A DNA stretch of 64,000 nucleotides, taken from the NCBI GenBank assembly GCA_020912385.1, contig CP087208.1, positions 682,001 through 746,000 of the forward strand, written 5' to 3'. The notes under the pieces were generated by a model that was given only the letters and a program-made list of their open reading frames with translations, was not told where the DNA came from and did no database searches. This DNA comes from Neofusicoccum parvum (taxonomy: Eukaryota; Ascomycota; Dothideomycetes; Botryosphaeriales; Botryosphaeriaceae). Position 1 is the stretch's first letter, and every line of letters begins with the position of its first letter. Shown in pieces: positions 52,821 through 64,000 of the stretch. The position numbers and the translations under genes are program-made.

Positions 52821-53786
52821 ATGCCTTTCACCAAGCTGGTCAAAAACAATGCGTACTTCTCGTAAGTTGCCCGATTTCGACGCTCGATGCGCAGCGGACA
52901 AGGCTAACAACTCCGCAGCCGCTACCAGGTGAAGTACAAGCGCAGGAGGTCCGGAAAGACCGACTACTACGCTCGCAAGCGCCTCATCACCCAGGCCAAG
53001 AACAAGTACAACACTCCCAAGTACCGCCTGGTCGTCCGCTTCACGAACCGCGACATCATCTGCCAGATCATCTCCTCCGAGTTGACTGGCGACAAGGTTC
53101 TCTCTGCCGCTTACTCGCACGAGCTCAAGCGCTATGGCATCACCCACGGTCTCACCAACTGGGCTGCTGCCTACGCCACTGGCCTTCTCGTCGCTCGCCG
53201 CACTCTGAAGAAGCTCGGCCTTGACGAGGACTTCAAGGGTGTTGAGGAGCCCGATGGAGAGTACCAGCTCACCGAGGCCGCCGAGGGCGATGATGGCGAG
53301 CGCCGCCCCTTCAAGGTCTTCCTTGACGTCGGTCTCGTCCGCACCTCCACCGGCAACCGTGTCTTCGCTGCCATGAAGGGTGCCTCGGACGGCGGTCTCT
53401 ACGTTCCCCACTCCGAGAACCGCTTCCCTGGTTACGACATCGAGTCCAAGGAGCTCGATGCCGAGACTCTCCGCAAGTACATCTTCGGCGGCCACGTCGC
53501 TGAGTACATGGAGACGCTCGCCGACGATGATGAGGAGCGCTACAAGTCCCAGTTCCAGGGCTACATCGACGACGACCTCGAGGCCGATGGTCTTGAGGAG
53601 CTCTACGAGGAGGCTCACTCCAAGATCCGCGAGGACCCCTTCCTGGCCGACCCCGAGGCCAAGGCCAAGAAGACCAAGGAGGAGTACAAGACGGAGTCGC
53701 TCAAGTACAAGCAGAAGAAGCTCACCAAGGCGGAGAAGGAGGAGCGCGTCAAGGTCAAGATCGCTCAGCTGAAGGAGCAGCTGTAA
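52821..53786 (+). CDS. rpl5: 60S ribosomal protein L5 (uL18), 302 aa
   Basis: Exons 52821-52861 and 52919-53786. Rpl5 binds 5S rRNA and with Rpl11 forms the 5S RNP of the large subunit. Exon 1 encodes [13 protein letters not shown], and the join gives [20 protein letters not shown]. Other signature parts are [47 protein letters not shown] and [15 protein letters not shown]. The C-terminus is a Lys/Glu-rich helix. Codons are strongly C-ending, as in highly expressed fungal genes. The intron stands in the extreme 5' coding part, typical of ribosomal protein genes. Confidence 0.97.
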
Positions 53787-54751
53787 GCGGGGCCACCAAA
53801 AGCTTTGGGTTCGTGGGTTCGGCGTATAGCTGGATAGGGATTTGTCGGTTCTACGCTCGGTGCAGCATGCAGTCCCTAAGGGGAGCGTGGATGGCAGTTT
53901 CATGAATTCAAGACATCATGCATCCGCACACAGATCAGATACCCGTCTTTGAAATGCATTTTGACTCGATCTCCGGTGCACACGGTGGCGTTAGTGAGGG
54001 GCGAGCGAGCTGCGCTGGCTGGGCCAGGCCGGCGGGGCGCCACAGGACGGTGGACAAGTCACGCGGGCTCAGCATAAGGAGCGCGCCTGTGCAATCACGT
54101 TAAGCTTTTGCTCATCGTTATTTTGTCGGCAGCGGAGAGGCCGGCAGCGGGTCGGCGAGGGCGTCGGCCGCGGGAGGTTTGCAGAGTTATTTTAGTTATT
54201 GCAGGAGAAACAGGGCGGCCGAGATTGTCAGCTGAGGGCCGTGTGAGAGTGCAGACCCTGCGGATCTCCGCGCGTGGTTGGACTGCAGTACGGCGCTGTG
54301 CCGTGCAGGGCGAGGCACCAGTTGCATCATCGCGCTGCTCCCTGCCTATCCCTTCGGCACCGAAGACGCTCGCACATCCACTTGCAGCGCTCCGTAAGCC
54401 TGGCCTTGCCCGCCGCGCGCCTCGCCTCCGCCGTAGACGACATACCTTCTACACCTCGCCGCCGTGCATTCCTCGCGCGAAACACCACCACCTCTCCGTC
54501 CCCGCTGCCGTCAATGCCCGCGTGAAACGCGATGCCGCGCTCCGCCTTATAGCACGAAACATCCTCGACCGCGCTGTGGGCCAAACTTGCCGGCCTCCGT
54601 TTCCGTGCACGACGGCCGCTCTTCCGCCGCGCGCCTGAGTCTCGCAATCAAGCCGACGAATCAGCTAAAACCGCCGCCTCGGCGCGCATGGCTCTGCGCC
54701 TGTGAAGGACACCGACACTGACACCGCCACACCCGAGGACAAGCAGAGGAC
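53787..54751. other. Intergenic region, about 1 kb, GC-rich
   Basis: It holds the RPL5 3' flank and the promoter and leader of the MHP1-like gene. Open frames are overlapping and Arg/Pro-rich; none is supportable. Confidence 0.5.
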
Positions 54752-57700
54752 ATGGAGGGCATACACGGCGTGGACGTCAGCTGGCTGCACCATTCGAACA
54801 AAGGTGGGTGAGGCCTCGGTGTGCGCGATGTGTGCGCTGTCACGCCCGCCGCGGCGGCGGCGATCGCGAGAGCGCCACCGGGTGAAATGTTGAGCGAGCA
54901 TGGGAGCTGACGCCGTTGCACTATCAAGATAACCAACAACGCGCGCATGCGCCCACATCGCCGGGCACCGCGCGCGATCCGCCGCCTCCAGTTTCACACA
55001 CTTCTCAAGCTGCGCACGCCGCGCACGCCGCCGCCGTCCCCGCCACCCAGCCCGCGCCGCCTTCGCACACCGACTCTCCGAAGCCGCAGCAAGTCGCCAA
55101 TGGAGCACACGAGCCGCAAGACGACGAGAGACTGGCTGTTCCCGCGCATTCGGAGTCGAGCAATGCCACGAGCCAACCGAAACCCATACAGAAACGCCCG
55201 TCCATCCTGGGACGCAGCGCCTCTGACAAGTCCGGCACTACCCCGCCCGACCCGCGGGCCATGTCGAGGAGGGGCTCGTGGGTGTCGAGCCTGACGTCCA
55301 AGTTCTCGTCGTCGCAGCAGGCCGCCAACCAAGCCGCCGCGAACAACAACGGCCAGAACGGCGCCGGCAAGGCGCAGGCCAACGGTGCGCACGGCGGCCT
55401 GCCTCTGATCAACCCGTACTCGCCGGGCCTCGGCACCCCGACTCCGCCGACCAACGGCCAGCAGGCCCACCATGGCGAGAGCATGGAGCCGTACGTCCCC
55501 CAACCGCCCGAGACGTCGCGGACGTCATTCCTCTCGAATGCGCTGAGGCGCCTGTCTTCGGGCTCGCAGGCGGCGCCGCCGAGCAAGGTTACCGGCAACG
55601 GCGGCGTGTGCCCGCGGCGCGTGATGAACATCGATCCCAACCGTGAGAGGTGTCTCGTGCCGGAGCTGGACAGCGCAAAGCTGCGAAGAGTGGCATTTTG
55701 CGTTGACGTGGAGATCGCGGGAACCCCACGGTACAGAGAAGACGGCGATTCTCCCGAGCGGAAGAAGCGGTCGAAAGATAAGAAATTGAAGGAGCGAGGG
55801 GAAGGCGAGGCGCTGAAGCATCCCGATGCCGTCGCCTGTCAAAAGGAGAAGGATGGCGTGGTTCAGGTCAGCAACGAAGAGGTGGGCACGGACGAGGCTC
55901 CTAACCCGGAGGGCACGATGCTGGAGGGCGAGGATAAGAAGGTGGAGTCCAGCAAGAAAAAGGAGAAGAAGAAGAGGTCAGAAGCGGAGCGGAAAGAGCG
56001 GAAGGAGAAGAAGCGGCGGAAGGCGGAAGAAAGCGGGTCCGTACCAATGGAGCTTACGCGCGAGGATGATGGCGGCAGCTCGACGCCACAGTCAGCGGAG
56101 ACCAAACCAACGAAGCCTCAGGACCGCCCTACGACGGACCCGTTGAGGATATACCGAAGATGCTGCCAACTGAGGGAAACGCCAATCCTGAAGAGAATCA
56201 GTGAGCAGCTTCAGGAAGCCGCAAGAGGCCCCGTTGAGACGCCTGGTGTCGTTACCAGCTTGAATCTCACTGGTTCAAGGTTGACATTGGCGGATATGAA
56301 CACTCTGGGAGACTGGCTTGCAGTCGTGCCAATCAAGAAGCTGCTCCTGGAAGACTCGGAACTCACGGATGAGGGGTTGCGAGTCATCCTTGCTGGTCTC
56401 CTGGCCGCCAAACCCCCGGATTACAACAGGCGTTCATTCATCTCCTCGAGAACCAGTTCGACGAGCAGGAGCTTTCAGGATCGGACAGGCGTTGTGGAGA
56501 AGCTGAGTCTGAAGAACAACCCGAGAATCACACGGGAAGGATGGAAGCACATCAGCTTATTCATCTACATGTGTCGATCACTCAAGGCAATAGACCTCTC
56601 TAATATCCCATTTCCACAGCCCCGAGCACCACCGAAAATTCACCCGTCGGAGCAGAAGAAGCAAATCAAGGTGCCTCTGGACGACGTTGCAGATATTCTG
56701 AACAAGTCCATGTCCGAGCGTCTTGGCGGCGCACAGCTCGAGGAGTTGCTCATGACCGGCTGCTCGCTAAATGCGCAGAACATTCGTAAAATCATAGACG
56801 GCGTCATCGTGAGCGGCATTCAAAGACTGGGCCTTTCACACAATTCCATCGACGCGGAAGCCGTGGACCATGTCGTGCGTTATCTACGTTCTGGAGTATG
56901 TCACGGCTTGGACCTCGGCGGAAACGACTTGCGAGACCGCATGGAGCAGCTTTGCGAAGGCATGCACGAGAGATGTCCGTTGTGGGCACTGAGTCTTGCG
57001 GACTGTAACCTTTCCCCAGATTCGATCAGGCTGCTATTACCACGGCTGGTGAAACTGTCAAACTTCCGTTTCGTCGATCTGTCACATAACCGCGACCTGT
57101 TCGCAGCGGAACCGAGCGCTCTAGCCATCCTGCGGAAGTACATCCCTCAACTACGCTTCCTCAAGAGGATTCACCTGGAGGATGTGTCATTAACACCTGC
57201 TCAAGCCATTGGCTTGGCGGAAGTGCTTCCAGAATGCCCCCAGCTGGCCCATCTCACCATTCTGGAAAATCCAGAGCTGTCAGCTTTGGCATCAGCATCA
57301 GACGAGGCATCGCAGGAAGAAGCATGTGCCCTGTATGCCTCGCTGATGGTGGCTGTTAGAGTCTCGGATTCGATAATATGCGTCGATATTGACGTGCCGA
57401 GCCAGGAGTCTAGCGAGGTTGTCAAGGCTCTCGCAAAGCAGGTGGTCGCCTATTGTCTACGCAATATGGAGCGTGCTACCATGCAAGAGGCTGCTGCCAT
57501 TGTCGAGGGTGCGGTTTCTGGCAGCATCCCTAGCGGTGCTGAGAGTGTTGAGATTCCGGAAGTGCTGCAGCACCTCGTCGGGCACGATGAGGATTCGGAA
57601 GGCACTGATGAGGAGTCTGCAGCACCGGATGAGGACTACATTGTCGGCGGCACCGGTCTGGTTAAGGCGCTCAATTACTGCTTGCTGGAGAAAGCATCAG

Positions 57701-58629
57701 ATAACCTCAGGCGGAAGACCATGCCTGGAAGCCGCCCCGGAAGTGGGACTGCGACTCCACGAAGCTCGAGCCGCATCGGCAATCGCGAATCGCGATCGGC
57801 AAAGGCGAAGAGCATGTCGAAGGATCTGCTGCAGAGCGCGCGGAAGATCAGAGCACGGCTGCAGCCAGCACTGGCCAGGGAAGCGCGCGCAGGCAACGAC
57901 ATGGCGTACAAGCGCCTTCTATTCCTCGACAGCACGCTCCAGGGCATCATCCAGCGCTTCGAAGACGAGTACCCGGAATGCCGTGTCAACCGCCACCCGC
58001 CCACCGCCTCGGAGATCTCAGCCGCCCTCGCCAACTCCATCGGCTCCCTCACGTCCGAACGCAACTCCCTCGCCGAGACATCCAACAGCGGCGCCCCCAC
58101 CGAAGAAGGCGGCGCGTCGTCCACGTCGGCGGCCCACGCCGGCGAGATGGCCAACACCTCCTTCGCGGCCGACTCGGCATCGGACGACGACGACTACCAC
58201 CACCTCCCCCCGCTCGGCCTGCGCTCGCGGCACAACTCGGACGTGTCGCTGGCGTCGCGGGCGCAGACGCTCGAGGAGGGCCGCATCCACCGGCTGGGCC
58301 AGTCGGTGCGGCGCGAGATCCTCCGGCCGCAGACGGAGGACCACCTGCACGGCACGACGGGCGCCGAGGCGGACAGCGAGCCGACGCACCTGCAGATCCT
58401 GCGCGAGCGGCTCTTCGCGCTCAGCGGCGGCGAGCTGCGCGACATGGTGGTCAAGGACGGCTGGGAGGAGACGGTGCGCAAGATCGGGGCCAACGCCGAG
58501 GAGCTGCGCGAGCTGGAGCACGAGCGGCCCGACGAGTTTGCGCAGTGGAGGCAGAGCCAGATCGCGGCGCAGGTGAACGCGGGGAGGAGGGGGGGCCACG
58601 ACGGCGATGAGAGCGCGATCGAGGATTGA
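54752..58629 (+). CDS. mhp1: Mhp1-like leucine-rich repeat protein, 1250 aa
   Basis: Exons 54752-54803 and 54929-58629. The 52-nt first exon encodes MEGIHGVDVSWLHHSNK; the donor is GTGGGT, the branch GCTGAC and the acceptor TATCAAG. It replaces a start inside the long frame, which has no suitable ATG. SRRGSWVSSLTSKFSSS and RERCLVPELDSAKLRRVAFC are, from memory, signatures of ascomycete proteins annotated as cell-wall biogenesis/microtubule-associated Mhp1. A disordered N-terminal part is followed by a Lys/Glu tract at about 335-375. A ribonuclease-inhibitor-type LRR domain spans about 455-870 (LNLTGSRLTLADM; IQRLGLSHNSIDAEAV; LDLGGNDLRDRM; LSLADCNLSPDSI; FVDLSHNRDL). The C-terminus has helical segments. 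The role may be cytoskeletal or cell-wall related, by family only. Confidence 0.82.
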
Positions 58630-60097
58630 GGTCGGGATGAACGGGCGGACGGATGGGGATGAGGACGATCCTTTTGTTTTGTTGGCTCTTTTGTCGTTCT
58701 TGCCCTTCCTGGGAGTGGAGAAAAGCGAGCGAGCGTCACTCCGTTTTTCCCCCCTTGCTGTTCCCTTGTTTGATTCTACTTGTATTACCCCCCTAAACCA
58801 AGGGACCCCTAAATGTGTGTGTCTGTGTGTGTTGTTCGTTGGGAGACTCAAAGAGATGGAGTTTGTTGCGTCTTGTCACTGGGAAGGTGTTCGTCGGTCG
58901 CTACAGGAAAGCACTCTTAAGTCAAGCAGTGTCTTTTCATCGTCGTCATCGTCGTCTTTTTGCGTTTTTGCTTTTGTGTTGCTGTTTTGATATCAACAAT
59001 ATATACACAGGGACGAAAGATTTTCTCTTCGAGCTCGTATCCTCTCGGGTTTGTTTGTTGGTCTTGGCGAGTTTCTTGAGCGTATCGATGCGTTCACTCC
59101 TTCTGTCTTTGGCTTCTGCCTTGCTTCTGCCCGTCGCTGCTGATAGTGGCCCGGGAGGCTTGTATTTTCCATGAGATTGGGACAATGGAATACTGTGAAT
59201 CGAAAAGAAGTGAGGCTGGCTTACGGTGATATCCAATGGGCAGCAACAGTGAGTGGGAGCACTGAGTAACTGGAGGGCTTTATGCAGACAATAAGCGGGC
59301 GCACGGCATGATGGTTCCACAGTGGGACCCGCAAGAATTGGCCCTATAGGAAGTTGTGCTTGAGCGTGAAGGAAGCAAACTATCCACTTGTGTAACTGAA
59401 GCATTCATCCGGATAGCGTTGGTAATTGGATCAAACTACGCCTGCATACGGACGAATGCTTCAACTGCCCATGAGCGAGGTCCATTTGAGTTGGAGGAGA
59501 AATGGACAAAGGATTTTGCATGCATGTTACGAATAATAACAAAATTTACTTTAATTTTAAATTATCTACTTATGCTCCTTCTTGACGCACCCCTCAGTTC
59601 AATCTATAGCATCACGCGTAATCACGTCTCAAGAAGCAAAAGCAAATAATCCGCCAAGGAGAAGAAGAATCATTAGGAAAAAGAAAAACGAGTGGACGGG
59701 CCAACCAGTTGATGAAGGAACCCAATATACCACATACTGTACCTCTAGATGCGTTGAGCGAGTTGAGCGCTCTGAGAGCCCTGGCTCTCTGTGTTGTTTT
59801 TGTTTGGTTTCGTTCTTTTCTCCATCAGAAGCCGCGCCGATAATCAAGGACAGATAGGCAGACCGGCAAAGAGACAATGAGATATAAGGAGCACGAACTC
59901 CCAAAGACCCAGTGTAAGAAAGCACTTTTGGGTTAGCGGGCTGCGGTTCAGAGTATTCTCAACGCGTGTCTTGAACAACTCGGCACCGCACCACACCATC
60001 TCGCTCCCAAGCATCCCCCACCGATGCTAGGTAGCCCCCCAAGCTCGCGCCCAGCAAGAGCGCGAGGCCGCCGGTTTGACCCGGCGGCTAGCTGTCG
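58630..60097. other. Intergenic region between convergent genes, 1.5 kb
   Basis: The MHP1 3' flank includes a TGTGTGTCTGTGTGTG microsatellite (about 58813-58832) and GTC-type repeats near 58938-58953. From 59350 to 59660 the DNA is AT-rich and holds the second copy of the weak dispersed repeat. The rest is the 3' flank of the ENA gene. No coding region is supportable. Confidence 0.5.
59404..59477 (+). repeat. Diverged dispersed repeat, copy 2
   Basis: This is the counterpart of the copy at 34213-34287: the same two blocks in the same order, 49 rather than 50 bases apart, 20 of 21 bases identical in the longer block. It is embedded in AT-rich DNA. It may be a relic of a mutated transposon. 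Confidence 0.35.
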
Positions 60098-63000
60098 TTA
60101 TTGAGCCTTCTCGCAATCGGCATCTGCCGAATCCGTCTTGCCAAGACCAATGCTGTACTGTCCGAAGATCTTCATCTTCGGGTCTTCGACAGCCTGCGTG
60201 GTGGCCTGCGATAGCGGCGTTCCGTGCTTGATCGCCTTTGCGGCTTGCCTTCTGAAGTAGACACGCTTCGCCCACTTCCACGCCTCGACGCCGGCGAAGA
60301 AGAGGCCGGCCGCAATAAAAACAATGATCCATTCCCATGAAATGCCCTCGTGGCGAAAGACGTCGTGGTTGATGACGGGGATGTAAAGGGTGGGGAATAT
60401 GGTGACGAAGCCGGCGATGATAGCCCAGAAGAGGAACTTGTTGCGCCAGACGTCGTGGGCCCACTGTGTGAAGTATCTGTCGCTATCGGGCTGCATGCGG
60501 AAGAAGCTGCGGCGCATGTCGACCATCTCCCACGCCAGGAAAAGCGCGAACCACGTCAAGCAGGCGAATGTTGTGGCGCGGGCGCGGAAGACGGTGTCGC
60601 AGACGGGGTCGCCGGCGGCGTTGCGGTAAGAATCGTTACAATTCTCGCCGAGGTTGCCGTCACCGAAGCCAAAGAGAACGAGTGAGAAGGCACCGAGGCA
60701 AAGTACGGATACCCATAGGCCATAGACGACCATGTCAACCATGACTTCGATAGTGAAGACGCCTCTCTTTAAGCTTTGAGGCGGCCGCTGCATGATATCC
60801 GGAGCTGCGACTTCGAAGCCGAGACCCATGTCAGGCATGCCAGACGTGATCATGATGACCCACATGATTTCGACCGGAGCGAGGGGGAAGATCGAAAGGC
60901 CGTGTTCGTCCTTGAAAGCAAGGCCAACAAGAAGGACTGTGGCTTGGGCAATGTTCTCAGCCAAGAGATGCAAGATGAACTTCTGGATGTTGTCAAACAT
61001 GCGACGGCCCTCTTCGATGGCGTTGAGGATGGAGGCGAAGTTATCGTCGGTGAGGACAATGTCCGAAGCGTCTTTTGCGACATCCGATCCAGCCTGGCCC
61101 ATGGCAATGCCGACGTCCGCCCTCTTCAAGCTTGGGGAGTCATTAACCCCATCTCCAGTCATCGCAGCAAATCTCTTACGGCGGTGAAGTGCCTCAATCA
61201 TTCGGACCTTGGTGGTGGGGGAGCAGCGAGCAATAACCAAGGGAAGAACCGGAAGCGCATCGATCTCGTCATCAGACAGTTTGTCGAACTGGGCAGCCGT
61301 CATGACCATAGCGTCCGTCATTTCCTTACTGAAAGTGTGCATGCGAGGTGGCAGGATGCCAACCTCAGCAGCAATTGCTGAGGCGGTCCCGGGATGATCA
61401 CCCGTCAACATGTGAACAACAATGCCGGCCTCTTGACACTGTCTTACAGAGGGTGCGGACTCCGGACGCGGCGGGTCATAGATGCCTGACAATTGTGTGA
61501 GCATATGTGCGGATACAGCGCATGATGATTTTAGCCTTCAACATACCAACCAATCCATGGAACGTCAGGTCGCTCTCAATTTCGTTACGGTTCAGGTCTT
61601 CACCCTGCTTGATTTCCATAGCGAAGTCCCGAGATGCTAAAGCCAGAACACGAAGTCCAAGAGAAGCAAGTGCGTCCATATTTGCCAGGATGTTGTCTCG
61701 AATATCAGGTGTAACCGGGACGGCCTCGAGTTCATCCAAGTAGATAGATGTGCAGCTGTCAATGATACGTTCGACGGCTCCCTTGGTGAAAACATGTTTC
61801 TTTCCGGTTTTGACTTCCTCGAAAATAACAGACATCTTCTTGATGGTCGAGTCAAACGGAAACTCGGCGAGCTGCTTCCAAGCAGGAGCGTCACCATCAG
61901 TGAAACGTTGCCGGTTCCAGTCAAATCGAGAGGCGAAAACCTGAATGGCAATCTCTGTCGGGTCTCCGCGAGCATTCCATTCTCCTGGATGGCTCTCATG
62001 GACAGTTGCGAGGTTGGCCAACGATGCGACCCTGAGATAGTCCTGTAGCGGTTGGTTGTTTTCAAGAAGTTGAGTCGTCTCGGCAGCCTTCTCCTGGCTT
62101 TGGGTTTTGTTCAACTCCATGCTTCGAGGTTGGTTGGGCTCAAAGAACAGATCTCCAGCAGTCGGGTTGTACGGTTCATTCGAGTCTCCGACAGAGTAAG
62201 TACCCTTTGCAGGAATCCATGCCTTCTTGGCAACCATTTTGCCCTGGGTCAGTGTGCCTGTCTTGTCCGAACAAATGTCTGCCATGTGTCAGCGTATATC
62301 CTAGGTGAGTGGGAGATGCTTACGTACCCGTCACAGCTCCAAGGGCCTCCAATGATTTCAGGTTCCGGACAATGACATTTCTCTCCACCATTCTCTTGGT
62401 ACCAGCAGCCATGGTGATAGTCAACACGACAATTAGGGAGGCGGGGATCATGCTAAGGCCAGTAGCCACGGCGTAGATGATGACTTCCTTCTCGTTCCTG
62501 AACTCATTGGCGGCGAGGACGATAATGGCACAAACGACGGCAATGCCGAAGAGGAGGATTGCAAGCCAGGATAGCTTCTTCTGCAGGGGAGTACCAACGT
62601 TGACACCAAGAAACCTGCCCAGTGCGTCGAAACCAGTCATGGCGTAGGCCTGTGCATACCGGTGAGGCCCAGCCTTCCCTTCCGAGTTCCGCTTGACAGG
62701 ACGACGCTTTGAGCCCTTGGCTCTGAGTGCAGCAGCGATTGATCCAATCTCAGTGTACATACCGGTGGCGAAGACAATGCCTCTGGCCCTGCCTTTGGTC
62801 ACGGTAGATGAGCTGAATGACACATTGAGGCGGTCGCCTGGTCCGGTATCGTCTTCAAAGGTAGCATCGGCGTTCTTGCGGACGGGCAGGGACTCCCCAG
62901 TAAGGAGGGCTTCGTCGGTTTCGAAGTTGACGGCTTCGATGAGGCTGCGAATCTGTAAGCACATTGCTTGGTGGAGCAGGCTGTGGATGGGAACTCACCG

Positions 63001-63577
63001 AACGTCGGCGGGAACAGTGTCGCCAGTCTTCATCTCGACCATATCACCTGGAACGATCTCGGCAGTTGGAACAGTAAGGTTCTTACCGTCACGCACAGTG
63101 CTTGCGGTGGGCGAGCTGAGCGATCTGAGCGAGTCCATGGTCTTCTCAGCCTGGAACTCTTGGAAGAAGCCTACGACGATGTTGAGGAAGATGATGGCGG
63201 CGATGACACCGCCCTCAATCCACGATTGGATGGCAAAGCTGACAGCCATTGCCAGGATGAGCACCTGGGAGTTGGATCAGCCTTTTCTTCGCCTTGGACA
63301 CTTGGAAAGTGGTGCGCGTAACTAGAGTCATTGCGTTGACAATCTGGCGGAGGAGGATCTTGCCCGGCGCAACGCCTTCAGCATCACCCAGCTCATTGCG
63401 GCCGTACTCCTCGATGCGCTGCTTGGCTTCGGCGGAAGTGAGGCCGTCATTGGGGTCGGCACCGACTTCGGTAGTGACAGTGGTGTGGGGCAAAGCGTGA
63501 GCCGGACGAGACAATGGTTTGTTTGCCTGTCCGGACACGTGCCTGGCGAGGGCGTCTTGGGCCTTGTTCTTCGTCAT
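60098..63577 (-). CDS. ena1: ENA-type P-type ATPase (IID, Na+/K+ efflux), 1085 aa, five exons
   Basis: Coding exons are 63323-63577, 62999-63264, 62328-62944, 61547-62278 and 60098-61485. ENA pumps expel Na+ or K+ across the plasma membrane. The cation ATPase N-domain is PNDGLTSAEAKQRIEEYGRN. Then come NAMTLVLILAMAVSFAIQSW (TM1, across intron 1), ALLTGESLPV (actuator), the phosphorylation motif DICSDKTGTLTQG (across intron 3), FTKGAVERI (nucleotide binding), GIYDPPRPES (across intron 4), HMLTGDHPGTA and TGDGVNDSPSLKRADVGIAMG. ENFA-type TM5/6 sequence HLLAENIAQATVLLVGL fits IID pumps. All junctions keep the frame; the second acceptor must be CGCAG at 62945, not the nearer TTACAG, to give ADVRLIEAVNFETDE. 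The donor of intron 1 (GTTACG) is weak. Which ion is preferred cannot be read from the sequence. Confidence 0.94.
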
Positions 63578-64000
63578 CGAAAGAGGAGGATTCTGGACAG
63601 GTGAGGTGAGAGTAGGGGGGAGGATCAGGAAGGACAGCGGGTAGAGAAAGAGAGGGGCACAGCAGACTTAAGAGCAGAGACAGTGGACGGTGGAGCAGAC
63701 GCCAATGGCTGGCAATGGCTGACAATGCCTGCAAGAGGACTCCGTCGGTACAGCCTGACATGAGCCAAGCCATCTTATCAGGCTTGGCAGGCAGGTTCGC
63801 TGGGAAAGAGCCCTCCACAGCGGCTGCCGCCATGCCGGGCTCCGACGCCTGGGGTTCCACGGCAGGGCTGCACGAGCACCCCAAGCACGCGCGTGCGCTG
63901 CTCACGGGTTGGCAGCAGCCAGGGCGCGGCAGTATCCACAAATTCCGATGTGCAGAAGGACCATCTTCTTGTCCCGCAGCGGGGTGGCGTGGCGGGGCGG
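63578..64000. other. ENA promoter region at the window edge
   Basis: This is upstream sequence of the ENA gene with short near-repeats of the CAATGGCTGGCAATGGCTG kind at about 63700-63730. No other features are recognisable. Confidence 0.45.

Noticed and set aside
1..64000. tRNA, rRNA and CRISPR-like structures
   Set aside because: I looked for GTTCGA-type B-box cores on both strands, for rRNA-like blocks and for regularly spaced direct repeats. The few B-box-like cores had no matching A box or stem, and no spaced repeat array was seen.

Overview
This is nuclear DNA of a filamentous ascomycete (Pezizomycotina; the Dothideomycetes are a plausible home, but that is inference). Many genes are split by one to four short introns, mostly 50-130 nt, with GTRAGT-like donors, CTRAC-like branch sites and YAG acceptors. 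TrpC is the trifunctional fusion typical of filamentous fungi. APSES, copper-fist, ENA-ATPase, Ctr, Mhp1 and DUF1771-Smr proteins are all fungal in type. I see no prokaryotic operons, rRNA, tRNA, CRISPR array or intact transposon.

I support 25 protein genes, most rebuilt by joining exons by eye, including exons of 20-52 nt. Layout: the 3' end of an unidentified gene (3-333); two small hydrophilic proteins (1.7-3.6 kb); ERV41 (4.0-5.4 kb); three flavoenzymes in one direction separated by long gene-free gaps (amine oxidase, nitronate monooxygenase, BBE-like oxidase; 6.5-16.8 kb); a GPI-type Ser/Thr-rich protein (19.4-20.2 kb); a BRCT/WGR-like protein, trifunctional TrpC, a Ctr copper transporter and a secreted Gly/Pro-rich protein, all on the minus strand (21.0-30.4 kb); MBP1 (31-33 kb); a CaaX-ended Smr protein divergent from an F-box protein (35-38 kb); a GNAT (39-40 kb); a small protein divergent from KEOPS subunit PCC1 (40.8-42.3 kb); two proteins with mitochondrial-type N-termini (42.7-46.7 kb); MNN9-type mannosyltransferase (47-48 kb); a copper-fist regulator (49.8-51.8 kb); RPL5 (52.8-53.8 kb); an MHP1-like LRR protein (54.8-58.6 kb); and an ENA-type P-type ATPase (60.1-63.6 kb).

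Most genes are housekeeping functions without operon-like logic. The exception is copper. A Ctr transporter and a copper-fist regulator lie about 22 kb apart, and the transporter promoter carries five copies of TGCTCA within 302 bp, the core of the yeast Mac1 copper element. Other regulatory signals are a perfect TGACTCA (CpcA/Gcn4) site before trpC, two ACGCGT (MCB) sites before MBP1, and TATA boxes before BBE, trpC and the BRCT gene. Three introns are multiples of three with no stop; retaining them would insert peptides into NMO and MBP1. The intron of the Ctr gene nearest its 3' end decides whether the protein carries a C-terminal Cys-Cys motif.
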